From NCBI GenBank assembly GCA_026314275.1, contig CP111109.1:1-64000 (forward strand): 64,000 bases of DNA, given 5' to 3'. The notes below the pieces were generated by a model. It did not search any database. It was not told the DNA's origin and was given only the letters and a program-made list of their open reading frames with translations. Both the position numbers and the translations under genes were made by a program. Below are positions 1 through 7,669 of this stretch, one piece after another (position 1 is the stretch's first letter; every line of letters starts with the position of its first letter). The stretch comes from JAGOEY01 sp017997515 (GTDB taxonomy: Bacteria; Pseudomonadota; Gammaproteobacteria; Burkholderiales; Burkholderiaceae_C).

Positions 1-1
1 C

Positions 2-331
2 GTCGCCGTCATGGGACGAGAAGGGATGCTGCACTGGTGGAAGGCCAGTGGCAGCGCGAAGAAATACACGTTTGGACCGCTGCAGGAGGGCATGGAATTG
101 CCTTTGGGCTCGCTCGCTGTGAGCCCAGACCAAGCGCTTTCCAACGCCGACTATCGCTTGGGCGTAGAGCACCCCGAAGGCGTGTGGCCCATCAGGCTGC
201 CCGTGCGTGAGATGGTCGTGCTCTCAGACCGTTACGACATGTCTATTTCGCTGTTGATCCTCGACACACCTGGGGTGGAACATCCAGATGCGCCGGACGA
301 AGACATGACGACAAACTTGCCTTCGTTCTAA
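2..331 (+). CDS. Unidentified protein, 3' end of a gene entering from the left edge
   Basis: The frame is open from the window edge to a TAA at 329-331, so this is probably the C-terminal part of a longer gene. The first ATG is at 11 and would give 106 residues. The product is acidic towards its end (EHPDAPDEDM) and has no motif I recognise. Its stop codon is the first triplet of a perfect 22-bp inverted repeat, which may form the end of the transcript. It lies just outside the alpA-parA control region of the ICE. No function is proposed. Confidence 0.45.
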   Translation, partial: VAVMGREGMLHWWKASGSAKKYTFGPLQEGMELPLGSLAVSPDQALSNADYRLGVEHPEGVWPIRLPVREMVVLSDRYDMSISLLILDTPGVEHPDAPDEDMTTNLPSF

Positions 332-378
332 CGAGTAAGGATAGATCGCGCGAAGCCGCGATCTATCCTTACTCGTTA
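329..378. repeat. Perfect 22-bp inverted repeat with 6-nt loop
   Basis: Arms at 329-350 and 357-378 are exact reverse complements, separated by CGAAGC. The left arm starts on the stop codon of the preceding gene. There is no T-run after the right arm, so it is not a classical intrinsic terminator, although so long a hairpin could still end transcription or protect a 3' end. It could also be a protein-binding or recombination site. Confidence 0.85.
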
Positions 379-842
379 GGTGAGAGACTTTCTGCAGGAA
401 CCCGCGACCACCTCGCACGAGCCACATCCATCATCGCTAGATACTGTGTCGATATATCAGCATGCTGAAGAGCATGACGTGCGCCGATTTCTCACCGTTC
501 ACATGCCCATTGGGCGACAAATGCCTGCCCATGCGCGCTCTGAAACCGACGGGATATCAGACCATATCGAATCGGTCTTGATGAGCTTGACATCACCCCT
601 GACGCTGGCAGCGTGAGCGCCAATATCGAGCCTGCTTTTTTATCGTCGCTCGATGGGCCGGCAACCGACAATTCTTGCAGATCAACAAGACAAGGCCATC
701 TGCGGCGGGTGCAAATGATTCCACCCGCCCCCACGTTCAGGGCATCGTCCCTGGCACTCGCCGCAGGCCATAACGACACAACAGCCCTTGGCAGGGCAAG
801 AAAGGAGCCGGTGATGTAGCGCTTCCGAAAGGAGACGAAAGC
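379..842. other. 464 bases without a supported gene
   Basis: Several short open frames on both strands show no recognisable protein pattern and overlap each other. A ribosome-binding-like GGAGACGAA just upstream of 843 belongs to the next gene, so its promoter probably lies in this stretch. I see no tRNA, att-like repeat or terminator. Confidence 0.5.
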
Positions 843-1589
843 ATGCACAAGGAGCCACCATTATCAAAGGTGTTCTATCGTCCCATCGAAGCTGCCATAC
901 GGTGGGCTGGGTTGTTGCGGTACAAGGCGTCGATCCTCGCGTCGATCGCATCACCGCGGTGCCTGCCGCAGATGTTGGACTGCCCTCGATGGAACGAGTG
1001 TCGGCTGTACTCGGAACGCATCTACGACGGCATCCTCAACTCGGAGTTGCCCTTCGGCAAGGAAGGGATCACGATAAATGACCCAGCGCTGGTGAGTTCA
1101 CCCGATCTGACCGTCCGCCATGTCGATCTGAAGCGCTGGATGCGCACCCACTATCCCGAGCATCGGCCGGGATTCCTGTTCAGCCGCAGCGAGCGCATGG
1201 CCCATCCCTTCATCACCCTCGAAACAGGACAGGCGCTCCTACTGGAACGGCTGGCTCTGCAGGCCGCGCTGGACCTTAGCCGGCGTGAGGTGCGCGAACT
1301 GCAAGCGCAGCACGAAGCCTTGCTCAAGCAGTCGGCCGTCCTGCTGGCGTCCAAGCAGTGCGCTATCAGTGATCGAGCGGAAACCACGTACCTGAACATC
1401 ATCGGCGGGATGCTGACGCTGATGCTGGGCCAATCCCCATCGGGTGTGCCGTACTCCAGCTTCAAAACGCAGGAGGCCATCGTTACTGCATTGCTCGCCC
1501 ACTATGGCGGCACCATGGGCATCACGGAGCGAACGTTGAACGGCAAGTTCGCCAATGCCAGGAAGAACGTGCGTAGCGCAGCCGGGTGA
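843..1589 (+). CDS. Conserved ICE-type hypothetical protein upstream of alpA
   Basis: 248 residues, preceded by an AGGAGA-like site. I cannot name the family. The C-terminal third (about residues 180-245) has the pattern YLNIIGGMLTLML...FKTQEAIVTALL.HYG..GITERTLNGKFA, which I have seen as a shared C-terminal module in unnamed mobile-element proteins; the end could be a helix-turn-helix-like DNA-binding unit. A central segment (about residues 130-165) is heptad-rich and probably coiled coil. It sits where regulators are found in related ICEs, just before alpA, so a regulatory role is possible but not shown. Confidence 0.7.
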   Translation: MHKEPPLSKVFYRPIEAAIRWAGLLRYKASILASIASPRCLPQMLDCPRWNECRLYSERIYDGILNSELPFGKEGITINDPALVSSPDLTVRHVDLKRWMRTHYPEHRPGFLFSRSERMAHPFITLETGQALLLERLALQAALDLSRREVRELQAQHEALLKQSAVLLASKQCAISDRAETTYLNIIGGMLTLMLGQSPSGVPYSSFKTQEAIVTALLAHYGGTMGITERTLNGKFANARKNVRSAAG

Positions 1590-1620
1590 ATTCTTCCATC
1601 TTGTATGTGCAGTCGCGGAG

Positions 1621-1634
1621 ATTGCATATGCAAT
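1621..1634. promoter_or_regulatory. 14-bp perfect palindrome upstream of alpA
   Basis: ATTGCATATGCAAT is fully self-complementary and lies 73 bp before the alpA start, in the only gap in front of the alpA-parA-parB operon. A homodimeric regulator could bind here, either AlpA itself or a partner. No -35/-10 pair is clear enough to call. Confidence 0.35.
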
Positions 1635-1707
1635 GTCTTTCCGCAACCATGTCTATTGAATAGAGGTCACGCCAACAAACGCCACTGAGCGTTCAGGAGT
1701 GACCGCC

Positions 1708-1920
1708 ATGTCGCAAGTACCTGTACTGCCACCACACGAGCGCCGCATCCTGCGGCTCGATGAAGTTGAAGCGAAGTCCGGCTTCAAACGCGCCCACATC
1801 TACAACCTGATGAAGAAGCGCCAGTTTCCACAGGCGCTGCGCCTGGGCGTGCGCGCCGTGGGCTGGGATTCGGTCGAGATCGACCAGTGGATCGCCGAGC
1901 GCGTCAACAACCGGGCCTGA
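1708..1920 (+). CDS. alpA: AlpA-family transcriptional regulator
   Basis: About 70 residues. The core pattern ILRLDEVEAKSGFKR..IYNLM...QFPQALRLG.RAVGW and the ending IDQWI.ER are typical of AlpA/excisionase-like winged-helix proteins of mobile elements. I chose ATG 1708 over the earlier GTG 1699 because GGAG at 1696-1699 is correctly spaced for 1708. It heads the parA-parB operon, as in clc/PAGI-2-type ICEs, where AlpA belongs to the regulatory cascade for transfer. DNA binding is expected; the promoter it acts on cannot be read from the sequence. Confidence 0.88.
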   Translation: MSQVPVLPPHERRILRLDEVEAKSGFKRAHIYNLMKKRQFPQALRLGVRAVGWDSVEIDQWIAERVNNRA

Positions 1921-1962
1921 CCCGCTCTCCCTCGGACTGTCCATCCTCACACGGAGTGCGCC

Positions 1963-2838
1963 ATGCAGGTCGTATCCATCATTTCAACGAAAGGTGGCGT
2001 CGGCAAGACGACGACGGCCGCCAACCTCGGCGGGCTCGCCGCGGACGCGGGGCTGCGCGTGCTGCTGCTCGATCTCGACGTGCAGCCCACCTTGTCCTCT
2101 TACTACGAGCTGGCCCACCGCGCGCCTGGCGGCATCTACGAGTTGCTGGCCTTCAACGAGCGCGCCCTCGACCAACTCGTATCCCGCACCATCATTGCGG
2201 GCCTGGACCTGGTGCTGTCCAATGACCACCGGGGTGAACTGAACACCTTGCTGTTGCACGCGCCGGACGGACGCCTGCGGCTGCGGCACCTGCTGCCGAC
2301 GCTGGCGCCGCTCTATGACCTGGTGCTGATCGACACCCAGGGCGCGCGCTCGGTGCTGCTGGAGATGGCGGTGCTCGCCTCCAGCCTGGCGCTGTCGCCC
2401 GTGACCCCGGAAATCCTTGCGGCCCGCGAACTGCGGCGCGGCACCATGCAGTTGCTGGAGGACATCGCGCCGTACCGGCATCTGGGCATCGAGCCCCCGC
2501 CTCTGCACCTGCTCATCAATCGCGTCCATCCCGTATCCGCCAACGCTCGGCTGATCCAGAAGGCTCTGCGCGACCTGTTCCAGGACCATGCCGGCATTCG
2601 CGTGCTGGGCACAGACGTGCCGGCGATCGAGGCCTATCCGCGCGCCGCGACCCGCGGCCTGCCGGTGCATCGCGTCGAGCATCGCCAGCCAACCAGCAGA
2701 GTTGCGCCCGCCGCGATCGACACCATGCGCGCGCTCGCCGGCGAATTGTTCCCGCAGTGGCAAGACAGATTCGCCTGCGTGTCCGGCCGTCCTCCACGTT
2801 CTGTTGAAACCGGGAGGTCCCATGGCGAACGCACATGA
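1963..2838 (+). CDS. parA: ParA-family ATPase of the ICE
   Basis: 291 residues. The N-terminus carries the deviant Walker A of MinD/ParA proteins (STKGGVGKTTTAANLG, residues about 9-24) and DLDVQPT, with a second ATPase motif LVLIDTQGA near residue 121. ParA proteins bind ATP and DNA nonspecifically and work with ParB in segregation. In ICEclc the parA gene together with the small gene shi is reported to arrest division of transfer-competent cells, and the same neighbour is present here. The gene overlaps the next one by 17 bases, which indicates translational coupling. Confidence 0.93.
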   Translation: MQVVSIISTKGGVGKTTTAANLGGLAADAGLRVLLLDLDVQPTLSSYYELAHRAPGGIYELLAFNERALDQLVSRTIIAGLDLVLSNDHRGELNTLLLHAPDGRLRLRHLLPTLAPLYDLVLIDTQGARSVLLEMAVLASSLALSPVTPEILAARELRRGTMQLLEDIAPYRHLGIEPPPLHLLINRVHPVSANARLIQKALRDLFQDHAGIRVLGTDVPAIEAYPRAATRGLPVHRVEHRQPTSRVAPAAIDTMRALAGELFPQWQDRFACVSGRPPRSVETGRSHGERT

Positions 2839-3073
2839 ACTGGCCCGTGGCCACAAGCGACTGCGCGCCCTGATCGAGTTTGCGGTGGGCGAAGGCTGGC
2901 ACGTCAAGCGCACGCCGGGCGGTCACCTCAAATTCACCAAGGCAGGCTGCGCCGCGATCTACACCAGTTCGACAGCAAGCGACCATCGGGCGGCCCTCAA
3001 CGCCCGTGCGCAGATCTGCCGTGCCGAGCGCAGCAAGGCTCAGTCCCAAGCGCAGGGAAACGGCAATGACTGA
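2822..3073 (+). CDS. Small Shi-like protein with HicA-like pattern
   Basis: 83 residues starting at ATG 2822 behind GGGAGG and overlapping the 3' end of parA. The segment VGEGWHVKRTPGGHLKF resembles the HicA/dsRBD-like pattern (G-W-x-V-x-R/K-x-x-G-G-H), with a basic C-terminus. By position, between parA and parB, and by size it matches shi of ICEclc, which acts with parA in stopping cell division of cells preparing to transfer the element. The HicA resemblance is what I see; the Shi role is inferred from synteny. No HicB-like antitoxin is adjacent. Confidence 0.7.
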   Translation: MANAHELARGHKRLRALIEFAVGEGWHVKRTPGGHLKFTKAGCAAIYTSSTASDHRAALNARAQICRAERSKAQSQAQGNGND

Positions 3074-4730
3074 GATGACCTCGCAGGACATGACCGGCAA
3101 GCTGCTCGCCGCCGGGTTCGAGCGCAGCGGCCCATCGGCCGTGGCCCTGAGTGACCCGATCGCCGACACACCCATGGTCGTGACCTTGGACCAGTTACGC
3201 CCGTATGACCACGACCCGCGCAAGAAGCGCAATCCGGTCTACGAGGAAATCAAGGCGTCCATCCGCGAGCGCGGCCTCGACGCGGCGCCGGCCATCACGC
3301 GGCGGCCCGGTGAAGGCCACTACGTCATCCGCAACGGTGGCAACACGCGGCTGGCGATCCTGCGTGAACTCTGGGCGGAGACGAAGGACGAGCGCTTTTT
3401 CCGCATATCGTGCCTGTTCCGACCTTGGCCTGCACGCGGGGAGATTGTCGCGCTGACCGGGCACCTCGCCGAGAACGAACTGCGCGGCGGCCTGACGTTC
3501 ATCGAGCGCGCCCTGGGGGTCGAGAAGGCACGCGAGTTCTATGAAGCTGAAAGCGGCACCACCCTGAGCCAGTCCGAGCTGGCCCGCCGCCTGGCCGCCG
3601 ACGGCTTCCCAGTCCAGCAGTCGCACATCAGCCGCATGGCTGACGCGGTGCGCTACCTGCTGCCCGCGATCCCGACCGTCCTATACGGGGGCCTCGGCCG
3701 CCACCAGGTCGAGCGGCTGTCGGTCATGCGCAAAGCCAGCGAACGCACGTGGGAGCACTATGCCAAAGGCCGCTCCCTGCCGCTGGACTTCGACAGCTTC
3801 TTTCTGGAGGCGCTGTCGCAATTTGATGTCCAGCCCGACGAGTTCTCGCCGCCGCGTGTGCAGGACGAGTTGATCGGTCAGATGTCCGAGCTGCTGGGCA
3901 TCGACTACGACGTGCTCGCCTTGGACCTGACCGAATCCGAGAGCCGCCACCGCGCCCTGGTCAGCGACCCAACCCCGCCATCGGCGCCGCCGGCATTGCC
4001 CGAGCCTGGGGCCATCGCACGGCCGCCGATCGAACCGGCACCGCCCCCCACTACAACTGCACCTTCTGCGGGCCACTCTGCCGACGCGCCGACAAGGCCC
4101 CGGGACGATGGGGCCCCGAGCGAGGCATCCGCAGCCAGCCCTGCGGCAGCGAATGGCGGTCTGCTTGACGAGCACATCATCTCTCCGGCACCCACGACGG
4201 AGCGGCTCCAGTCCATCCAGCGCATGGTCGCCGACCAGTTGGGCGATGCGCTGCCGCCCGACTTCTCGGCCAACGTCTTGCAGTCGATTCCCGTGCAGGC
4301 CGGTGGCCTCTATCCCATCTCGGACATCTGGTATATCGACCCTGGCCTCGACACACCCGACCGCCTGCGCATCCACATCGCGCAGTTCGCGCGCGAGATC
4401 GCGGGCGAGGCCGACCTGGACGCGTGTGTCGAGGATCGTTCTGATGGCATCGGGTTCACGTGTCGTGCCCCAGCCCAGGCTTCGTCGCCGCTCGCACGCG
4501 CCGTGCTCGCACTACTGGTTTCCCTGGCCGGTCAGCAGCCAGCCGGCGTCGGCTTGGACAGCGGGCAACTCATCACAGACCTGCCAGCGCTGTTGCACGG
4601 CCAGGGTCAACGTCGTGACGGCGGGGCCCGGCGATTGAGCGACACCGCGCTGGTCAAGCTGTTTCGTCTGCTGCGGCTGGCCCGGCGCCTGCTGGATCTG
4701 GAAGCCGGCGCTGTCGGTCCTGGGATCTGA
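3066..4730 (+). CDS. parB: ParB-family protein, probable BisD-type activator subunit
   Basis: 554 residues from ATG 3066, which overlaps the preceding stop by 8 bases; an upstream in-frame extension is not needed. Residues about 30-140 form the ParB/Srx N-terminal domain (VVTLDQLRPYDHDPR.KRN, GHYVIRNGGNTRLAIL), followed by a helix-turn-helix region (LSQSELARRLAADGFPVQQSHISRM). Residues about 300-380 are a proline/alanine-rich linker. The C-terminal 170 residues have no recognisable fold. In ICEclc, BisD is a ParB-domain protein that works with BisC to turn on transfer genes. Its place just before a DUF2857 gene supports that equivalence, but it is inference. Confidence 0.88.
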   Translation: MTEMTSQDMTGKLLAAGFERSGPSAVALSDPIADTPMVVTLDQLRPYDHDPRKKRNPVYEEIKASIRERGLDAAPAITRRPGEGHYVIRNGGNTRLAILRELWAETKDERFFRISCLFRPWPARGEIVALTGHLAENELRGGLTFIERALGVEKAREFYEAESGTTLSQSELARRLAADGFPVQQSHISRMADAVRYLLPAIPTVLYGGLGRHQVERLSVMRKASERTWEHYAKGRSLPLDFDSFFLEALSQFDVQPDEFSPPRVQDELIGQMSELLGIDYDVLALDLTESESRHRALVSDPTPPSAPPALPEPGAIARPPIEPAPPPTTTAPSAGHSADAPTRPRDDGAPSEASAASPAAANGGLLDEHIISPAPTTERLQSIQRMVADQLGDALPPDFSANVLQSIPVQAGGLYPISDIWYIDPGLDTPDRLRIHIAQFAREIAGEADLDACVEDRSDGIGFTCRAPAQASSPLARAVLALLVSLAGQQPAGVGLDSGQLITDLPALLHGQGQRRDGGARRLSDTALVKLFRLLRLARRLLDLEAGAVGPGI

Positions 4731-4745
4731 GCGAGGGAGGCCTGC

Positions 4746-5306
4746 ATGTCCGCACCGAACCCACTCAACCAGGCCGTCATCGCGCAGGCACTCTACGACC
4801 TACGCAACGGGCAACTGCGTCGCTGCAAGGCGATGGGGTTCGGCGAGGAAGAGCTGGATGCGCTCAAGCATCCGGCGCTGATCAGCGTGCTGGCCAATGC
4901 CAACGTCTCCTGGTGCTCTGTCTCGGTGAACCGGGAAGTGCTCCGGCGATTGCTCAAACAGGCGCAGGACGTGGAGAAGGAGATCGCCACCGTCGATCGC
5001 ATGCTGCGCCTGGGTGCCAGTACCGAAATGGTGAGCCGCTTCTACGGGCTGACACATCAGGAAGTCGCACTTCGGCGCGAAGTTCTCGGCCTGCCCAAAC
5101 GCAAGGGGCGCCATCCGGTTCTGGACGAGGAGCAGGACACCGAGCTGTGGCGGCGCTGGAAGGCCGTGACCAGCAGCAGGAACGTCGAGCTGGAGGATGA
5201 GACCTCGGTTCTTGATGCGGCAATGGACCTCGCCGAAGGCATGGAGCTGCCGCTGTCGGTGGTCTGGGCTGCGATCAAGAACTGGATCGATCAGGGACTG
5301 GGTTGA
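4746..5306 (+). CDS. DUF2857 protein with FlhC-like core (BisC-like)
   Basis: 186 residues, DUF2857 type. Residues about 74-120 (ATVDRMLRLGAS..MVSRFYGLTHQEVALRREVLGL..RKGRHP) follow the N-terminal pattern of the flagellar activator FlhC (x-x-x-LINLGAR...ET.LSRGRLIKLYKEL.G.PPPKGMLP). This is the resemblance expected for BisC, one half of the heteromeric activator of transfer competence in ICEclc. It sits 15 bases after parB, again in the same operon. I infer that it forms a transcription activator with the ParB-like protein. The zinc cysteines of FlhC are not evident. Confidence 0.8.
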   Translation: MSAPNPLNQAVIAQALYDLRNGQLRRCKAMGFGEEELDALKHPALISVLANANVSWCSVSVNREVLRRLLKQAQDVEKEIATVDRMLRLGASTEMVSRFYGLTHQEVALRREVLGLPKRKGRHPVLDEEQDTELWRRWKAVTSSRNVELEDETSVLDAAMDLAEGMELPLSVVWAAIKNWIDQGLG

Positions 5307-5309
5307 ATC

Positions 5310-6560
5310 ATGGCCGTGGACGACGCTGCACCACGAGCACCACGCCAAGGCCCCGTCGCCCTCGCTGATCTGTTCGACAGCGCACTGAACGACCTTGCGC
5401 CGAAACCTCGCCCGCCCGCGCCCGAGCCGGCTCCCGCATCCGCAACGTCTCCTGTGCCCGCAACTGGCGACGGTTTTCTGTTCAGTGGCAATCGGCACGA
5501 GAGCGTGCCGCGACGGCTGTTCCTCGACCGACGCCTGACGCCACTTGAACGCAATGCCTGGCAAGTCTTCCGGATGATGCTCAACGAGGATGGCGTCACT
5601 GCGTTTCCGACGTATGAGCAACTTCGCCCGTGGCTCGCGTCAACGCCCTGCGCCGGACAAGCCTCCCACGAGACCGTGGCACGGGCGCTGACGCTGTTGC
5701 GCCTGACGCGCTGGTTGAGTCTCGTGCGCCGCAGGCGCGACCCCAAGAGCGGACGCATCCTCGGCAACCTCTACGTCCTGCACGACGAGCCCCTGACCCC
5801 GTTCGAGGCGATGCAGCTCGACCCGGACTACTTGCAGCTCGTCAGCCACACCCTGGGCCATTCGGCGAGGGCCGTTCAGGTCGTGGGCTTGCACACGCTC
5901 AAGGAGATCGCCGAAGACCCGTTGCTGTCTGGCCGCATGCTGCCCTCGCGGCTGCAGGTCCTTGCCGAACGCCTCGCAAGCCAGGGCATCGGGTCGCAGG
6001 AGAGTTATCCACAGGAGGACACGGTTCACGATTCCGAAGAAGGGGCGCCGAGCCTTCTTCGGAATTCTGATCAGCCCTCTTCGGATTCCGAAGCAGGGCC
6101 GAAACCCGCGTCAGACGGCGCTCTTCGGAATCCGAAGCAGGACCGTACTGTACGTAGTAGTCGTATTAATGAAGTACGTACTACCGCGCGTGAGCGTGGG
6201 CAGGTGCGCGCAATGCCGGGAGTTCGTCTGCCTGATCGCTTCCTCAACTTGAAGGAAGAGCAGCAGGCCGGCGCCATGGTGGCATTGCAGCAGGTCGACG
6301 CCCCGCTACGTCAGGCCGTGCTGGACGAATGGGCGGAGCGCTGTCGCGGCAGCACCATCCGCAACCCGGCAGGTTACCTGTTCGGCATCATCCAACGCGC
6401 CATCCGTGGCGAGTTCAACGCATGGGCCAAGCAAGCTGGGTCAGCACCGCCACCTGTCCCTGCACGTGATGCACCGTCTGAGCCGCCGCGCAAGGTGGCT
6501 CCGCCCGAGGTGGCCCGGCAGCACATCGACCGGCTGCGCGACATTCTGCGCAAAGGCTGA
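5310..6560 (+). CDS. STY4528-type ICE replication protein
   Basis: 416 residues, starting 3 bases after the previous stop. Residues about 65-165 carry the conserved part (PRRLFLDRRLTPLERNAWQVFRMML, SHETVARALTLLRLTRWLSL), which looks like a winged-helix replication-initiator domain. The C-terminal 80 residues contain a second conserved block (RNPAGYLFGIIQRAIRGEFNAWA). Between them, residues about 230-300 are low-complexity and are encoded by a set of palindromic repeats next to a DnaA box, so the DNA itself may be an origin. STY4528 proteins are annotated as pathogenicity-island replication proteins; the mechanism is not established. Confidence 0.85.
   Translation: MAVDDAAPRAPRQGPVALADLFDSALNDLAPKPRPPAPEPAPASATSPVPATGDGFLFSGNRHESVPRRLFLDRRLTPLERNAWQVFRMMLNEDGVTAFPTYEQLRPWLASTPCAGQASHETVARALTLLRLTRWLSLVRRRRDPKSGRILGNLYVLHDEPLTPFEAMQLDPDYLQLVSHTLGHSARAVQVVGLHTLKEIAEDPLLSGRMLPSRLQVLAERLASQGIGSQESYPQEDTVHDSEEGAPSLLRNSDQPSSDSEAGPKPASDGALRNPKQDRTVRSSRINEVRTTARERGQVRAMPGVRLPDRFLNLKEEQQAGAMVALQQVDAPLRQAVLDEWAERCRGSTIRNPAGYLFGIIQRAIRGEFNAWAKQAGSAPPPVPARDAPSEPPRKVAPPEVARQHIDRLRDILRKG
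6005..6141. promoter_or_regulatory. Candidate replication origin inside the rep gene: DnaA box plus palindromic iterons
   Basis: TTATCCACA at 6005-6013 is a perfect consensus DnaA box. It is followed by a perfect 13-bp inverted repeat (6031-6043 and 6053-6065) and two near-identical palindromes, CTTCGGA-T-TCCGAAG at 6079-6093 and CTTCGGA-A-TCCGAAG at 6123-6137. These two lie in 21-bp blocks starting 44 bp apart that differ at one base. A comparatively AT-rich stretch with repeated GTAC follows (6145-6184). All this sits in the low-complexity middle of the replication gene. The arrangement resembles iteron origins; function is inferred. Confidence 0.5.
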
Positions 6561-6609
6561 TCGCTATGAGCGGCAAGGTCATGAAGCAGACGCCTGTGGC
6601 CGTCCGTAG

Positions 6610-6628
6610 AGCTATCCCCAGGGGATAG
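6610..6628. repeat. Palindromic repeat, copy 1 (right end degenerate)
   Basis: AGCTATCCCC-A-GGGGATAG, then AT in place of CT. It shares the arms of the copies at 6751-6771 and 8760-8780. Confidence 0.8.
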
Positions 6629-6750
6629 ATGTATGCCAGGTGTAGCGCCGACAGGCACCGCTCGGAGCTTTCGCCCACGGAACTGCAGTGGTGTCGATTC
6701 ATGAGTGGTTCTCACCATCTGCGCGAGCAGCGCTCCATGGCGGTTGATGG

Positions 6751-6771
6751 AGCTATCCCCAGGGGATAGCT
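6751..6771. repeat. Palindromic repeat, copy 2
   Basis: Perfect 10-bp arms AGCTATCCCC and GGGGATAGCT around one central A, about 120 bp upstream of the TIGR03761 gene start. Confidence 0.9.
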
Positions 6772-6889
6772 CGTGCCACAGGCCACCGTTGCCACGACAA
6801 CCGGGTCTGGTTCATTTCGGTTTGTTGACTGACTGCCTTCCGCTGCGTGCCGATCCTGACCGCTCTTCTTCCCACAGCGAGCGGTCACC

Positions 6890-7669
6890 ATGGCAACCAA
6901 CGAACCTCTGCAACTCAATCTCGGCTCCTTGCGCAGCGCGATGTCGCTGACGCTTCACACCCACCACGCCTCGCGCATCTGGCATGGCCGCGCCGCCGCC
7001 GAAGGGCGACCCGGCATCGTCGGCCTGAATGGCTACATCGCCGTGATGAACAAGATGAAGCGCGGCTCGGAGCAGGATGACCCGTATAGCGACTGGTGGA
7101 TGTTGCGCATCGAGGAAAAGCTCGACCAGACCAAATCCACGCTGCAATTGCTGCGCGAACAGGTGGACCAGGCACTGGCCGCCGTGCCTGCGGCATTGAG
7201 CCTGGGCGAGAACCTCAACGTGCAGCCGGTCAAACTCCCCTTGTTCGTGAACGCGCAGCTCGGCTTTGCCGCCGTCTATCTGCTGGCCGACTACGACGAC
7301 ATCGCCCGCAAGCTCATCCTCGCTCACCACACCGCGCTGATCGACCGCAGCACCTTGGAGCGCTGGCTAAACGAAGGCGCCCATGCGCTGCGCAGCCTGT
7401 TCAGCCTGGCGCAGCAGTACCGCTACTCGGGCTGCACCCGCGACGACTTCGCGGCGAAGAACGCCGCAGCACGGGCGGCGCTGGAGAAGTTTGGCGAACT
7501 GCCGCAAGAACTGTTTGAAGGCACGCGCCGCTCGAAGTTTGCGCCGCCCATCACGCGCCGTGGCCTGCAACAGCGTGGTGATAGCGCTGCCGCAGCCGCA
7601 CCTGCCACCGACGAAGCCACTGCCACCGATCCGGCCGAGGCCAGCACCGGCGAGGACGAACCGGCATGA
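6890..7669 (+). CDS. TIGR03761-type ICE protein (PFL_4669 family)
   Basis: 259 residues from ATG 6890. The pattern GSLRSAMSLTLHTHHASRIWHGR near the start and YSDWWMLRIEEKL..TK further on are typical of this family, found only in clc/PAGI-2-like ICEs. The C-terminus is alanine/proline-rich. It overlaps the next gene by 4 bases (ATGA), so the two are translationally coupled. Biochemical function is unknown; its place with the DNA-processing genes suggests a role in replication or transfer of element DNA. Confidence 0.88.
   Translation: MATNEPLQLNLGSLRSAMSLTLHTHHASRIWHGRAAAEGRPGIVGLNGYIAVMNKMKRGSEQDDPYSDWWMLRIEEKLDQTKSTLQLLREQVDQALAAVPAALSLGENLNVQPVKLPLFVNAQLGFAAVYLLADYDDIARKLILAHHTALIDRSTLERWLNEGAHALRSLFSLAQQYRYSGCTRDDFAAKNAAARAALEKFGELPQELFEGTRRSKFAPPITRRGLQQRGDSAAAAAPATDEATATDPAEASTGEDEPA

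Larger units (their letters stand above)
6561..6889 (+). other. Intergenic stretch with two copies of a 21-bp palindrome and a possible 20-codon ORF
   Basis: This 329-base gap contains palindrome copies at 6610-6628 (right end altered) and 6751-6771. A short frame starting ATG 6566 (MSGKVMKQTPV...) reaches a TAG that lies inside the first palindrome, and a second frame, MAVDGAIPRG, ends in the same way in the second. A leader-peptide role is conceivable, but the shared ending follows simply from the shared repeat. The promoter of the downstream TIGR03761 gene probably lies here. Confidence 0.45.

Noticed and set aside
2822..3073. Complete HicAB toxin-antitoxin pair
   Set aside because: Only the HicA-like pattern is present; the neighbour is parB, not hicB, so the Shi interpretation is preferred.
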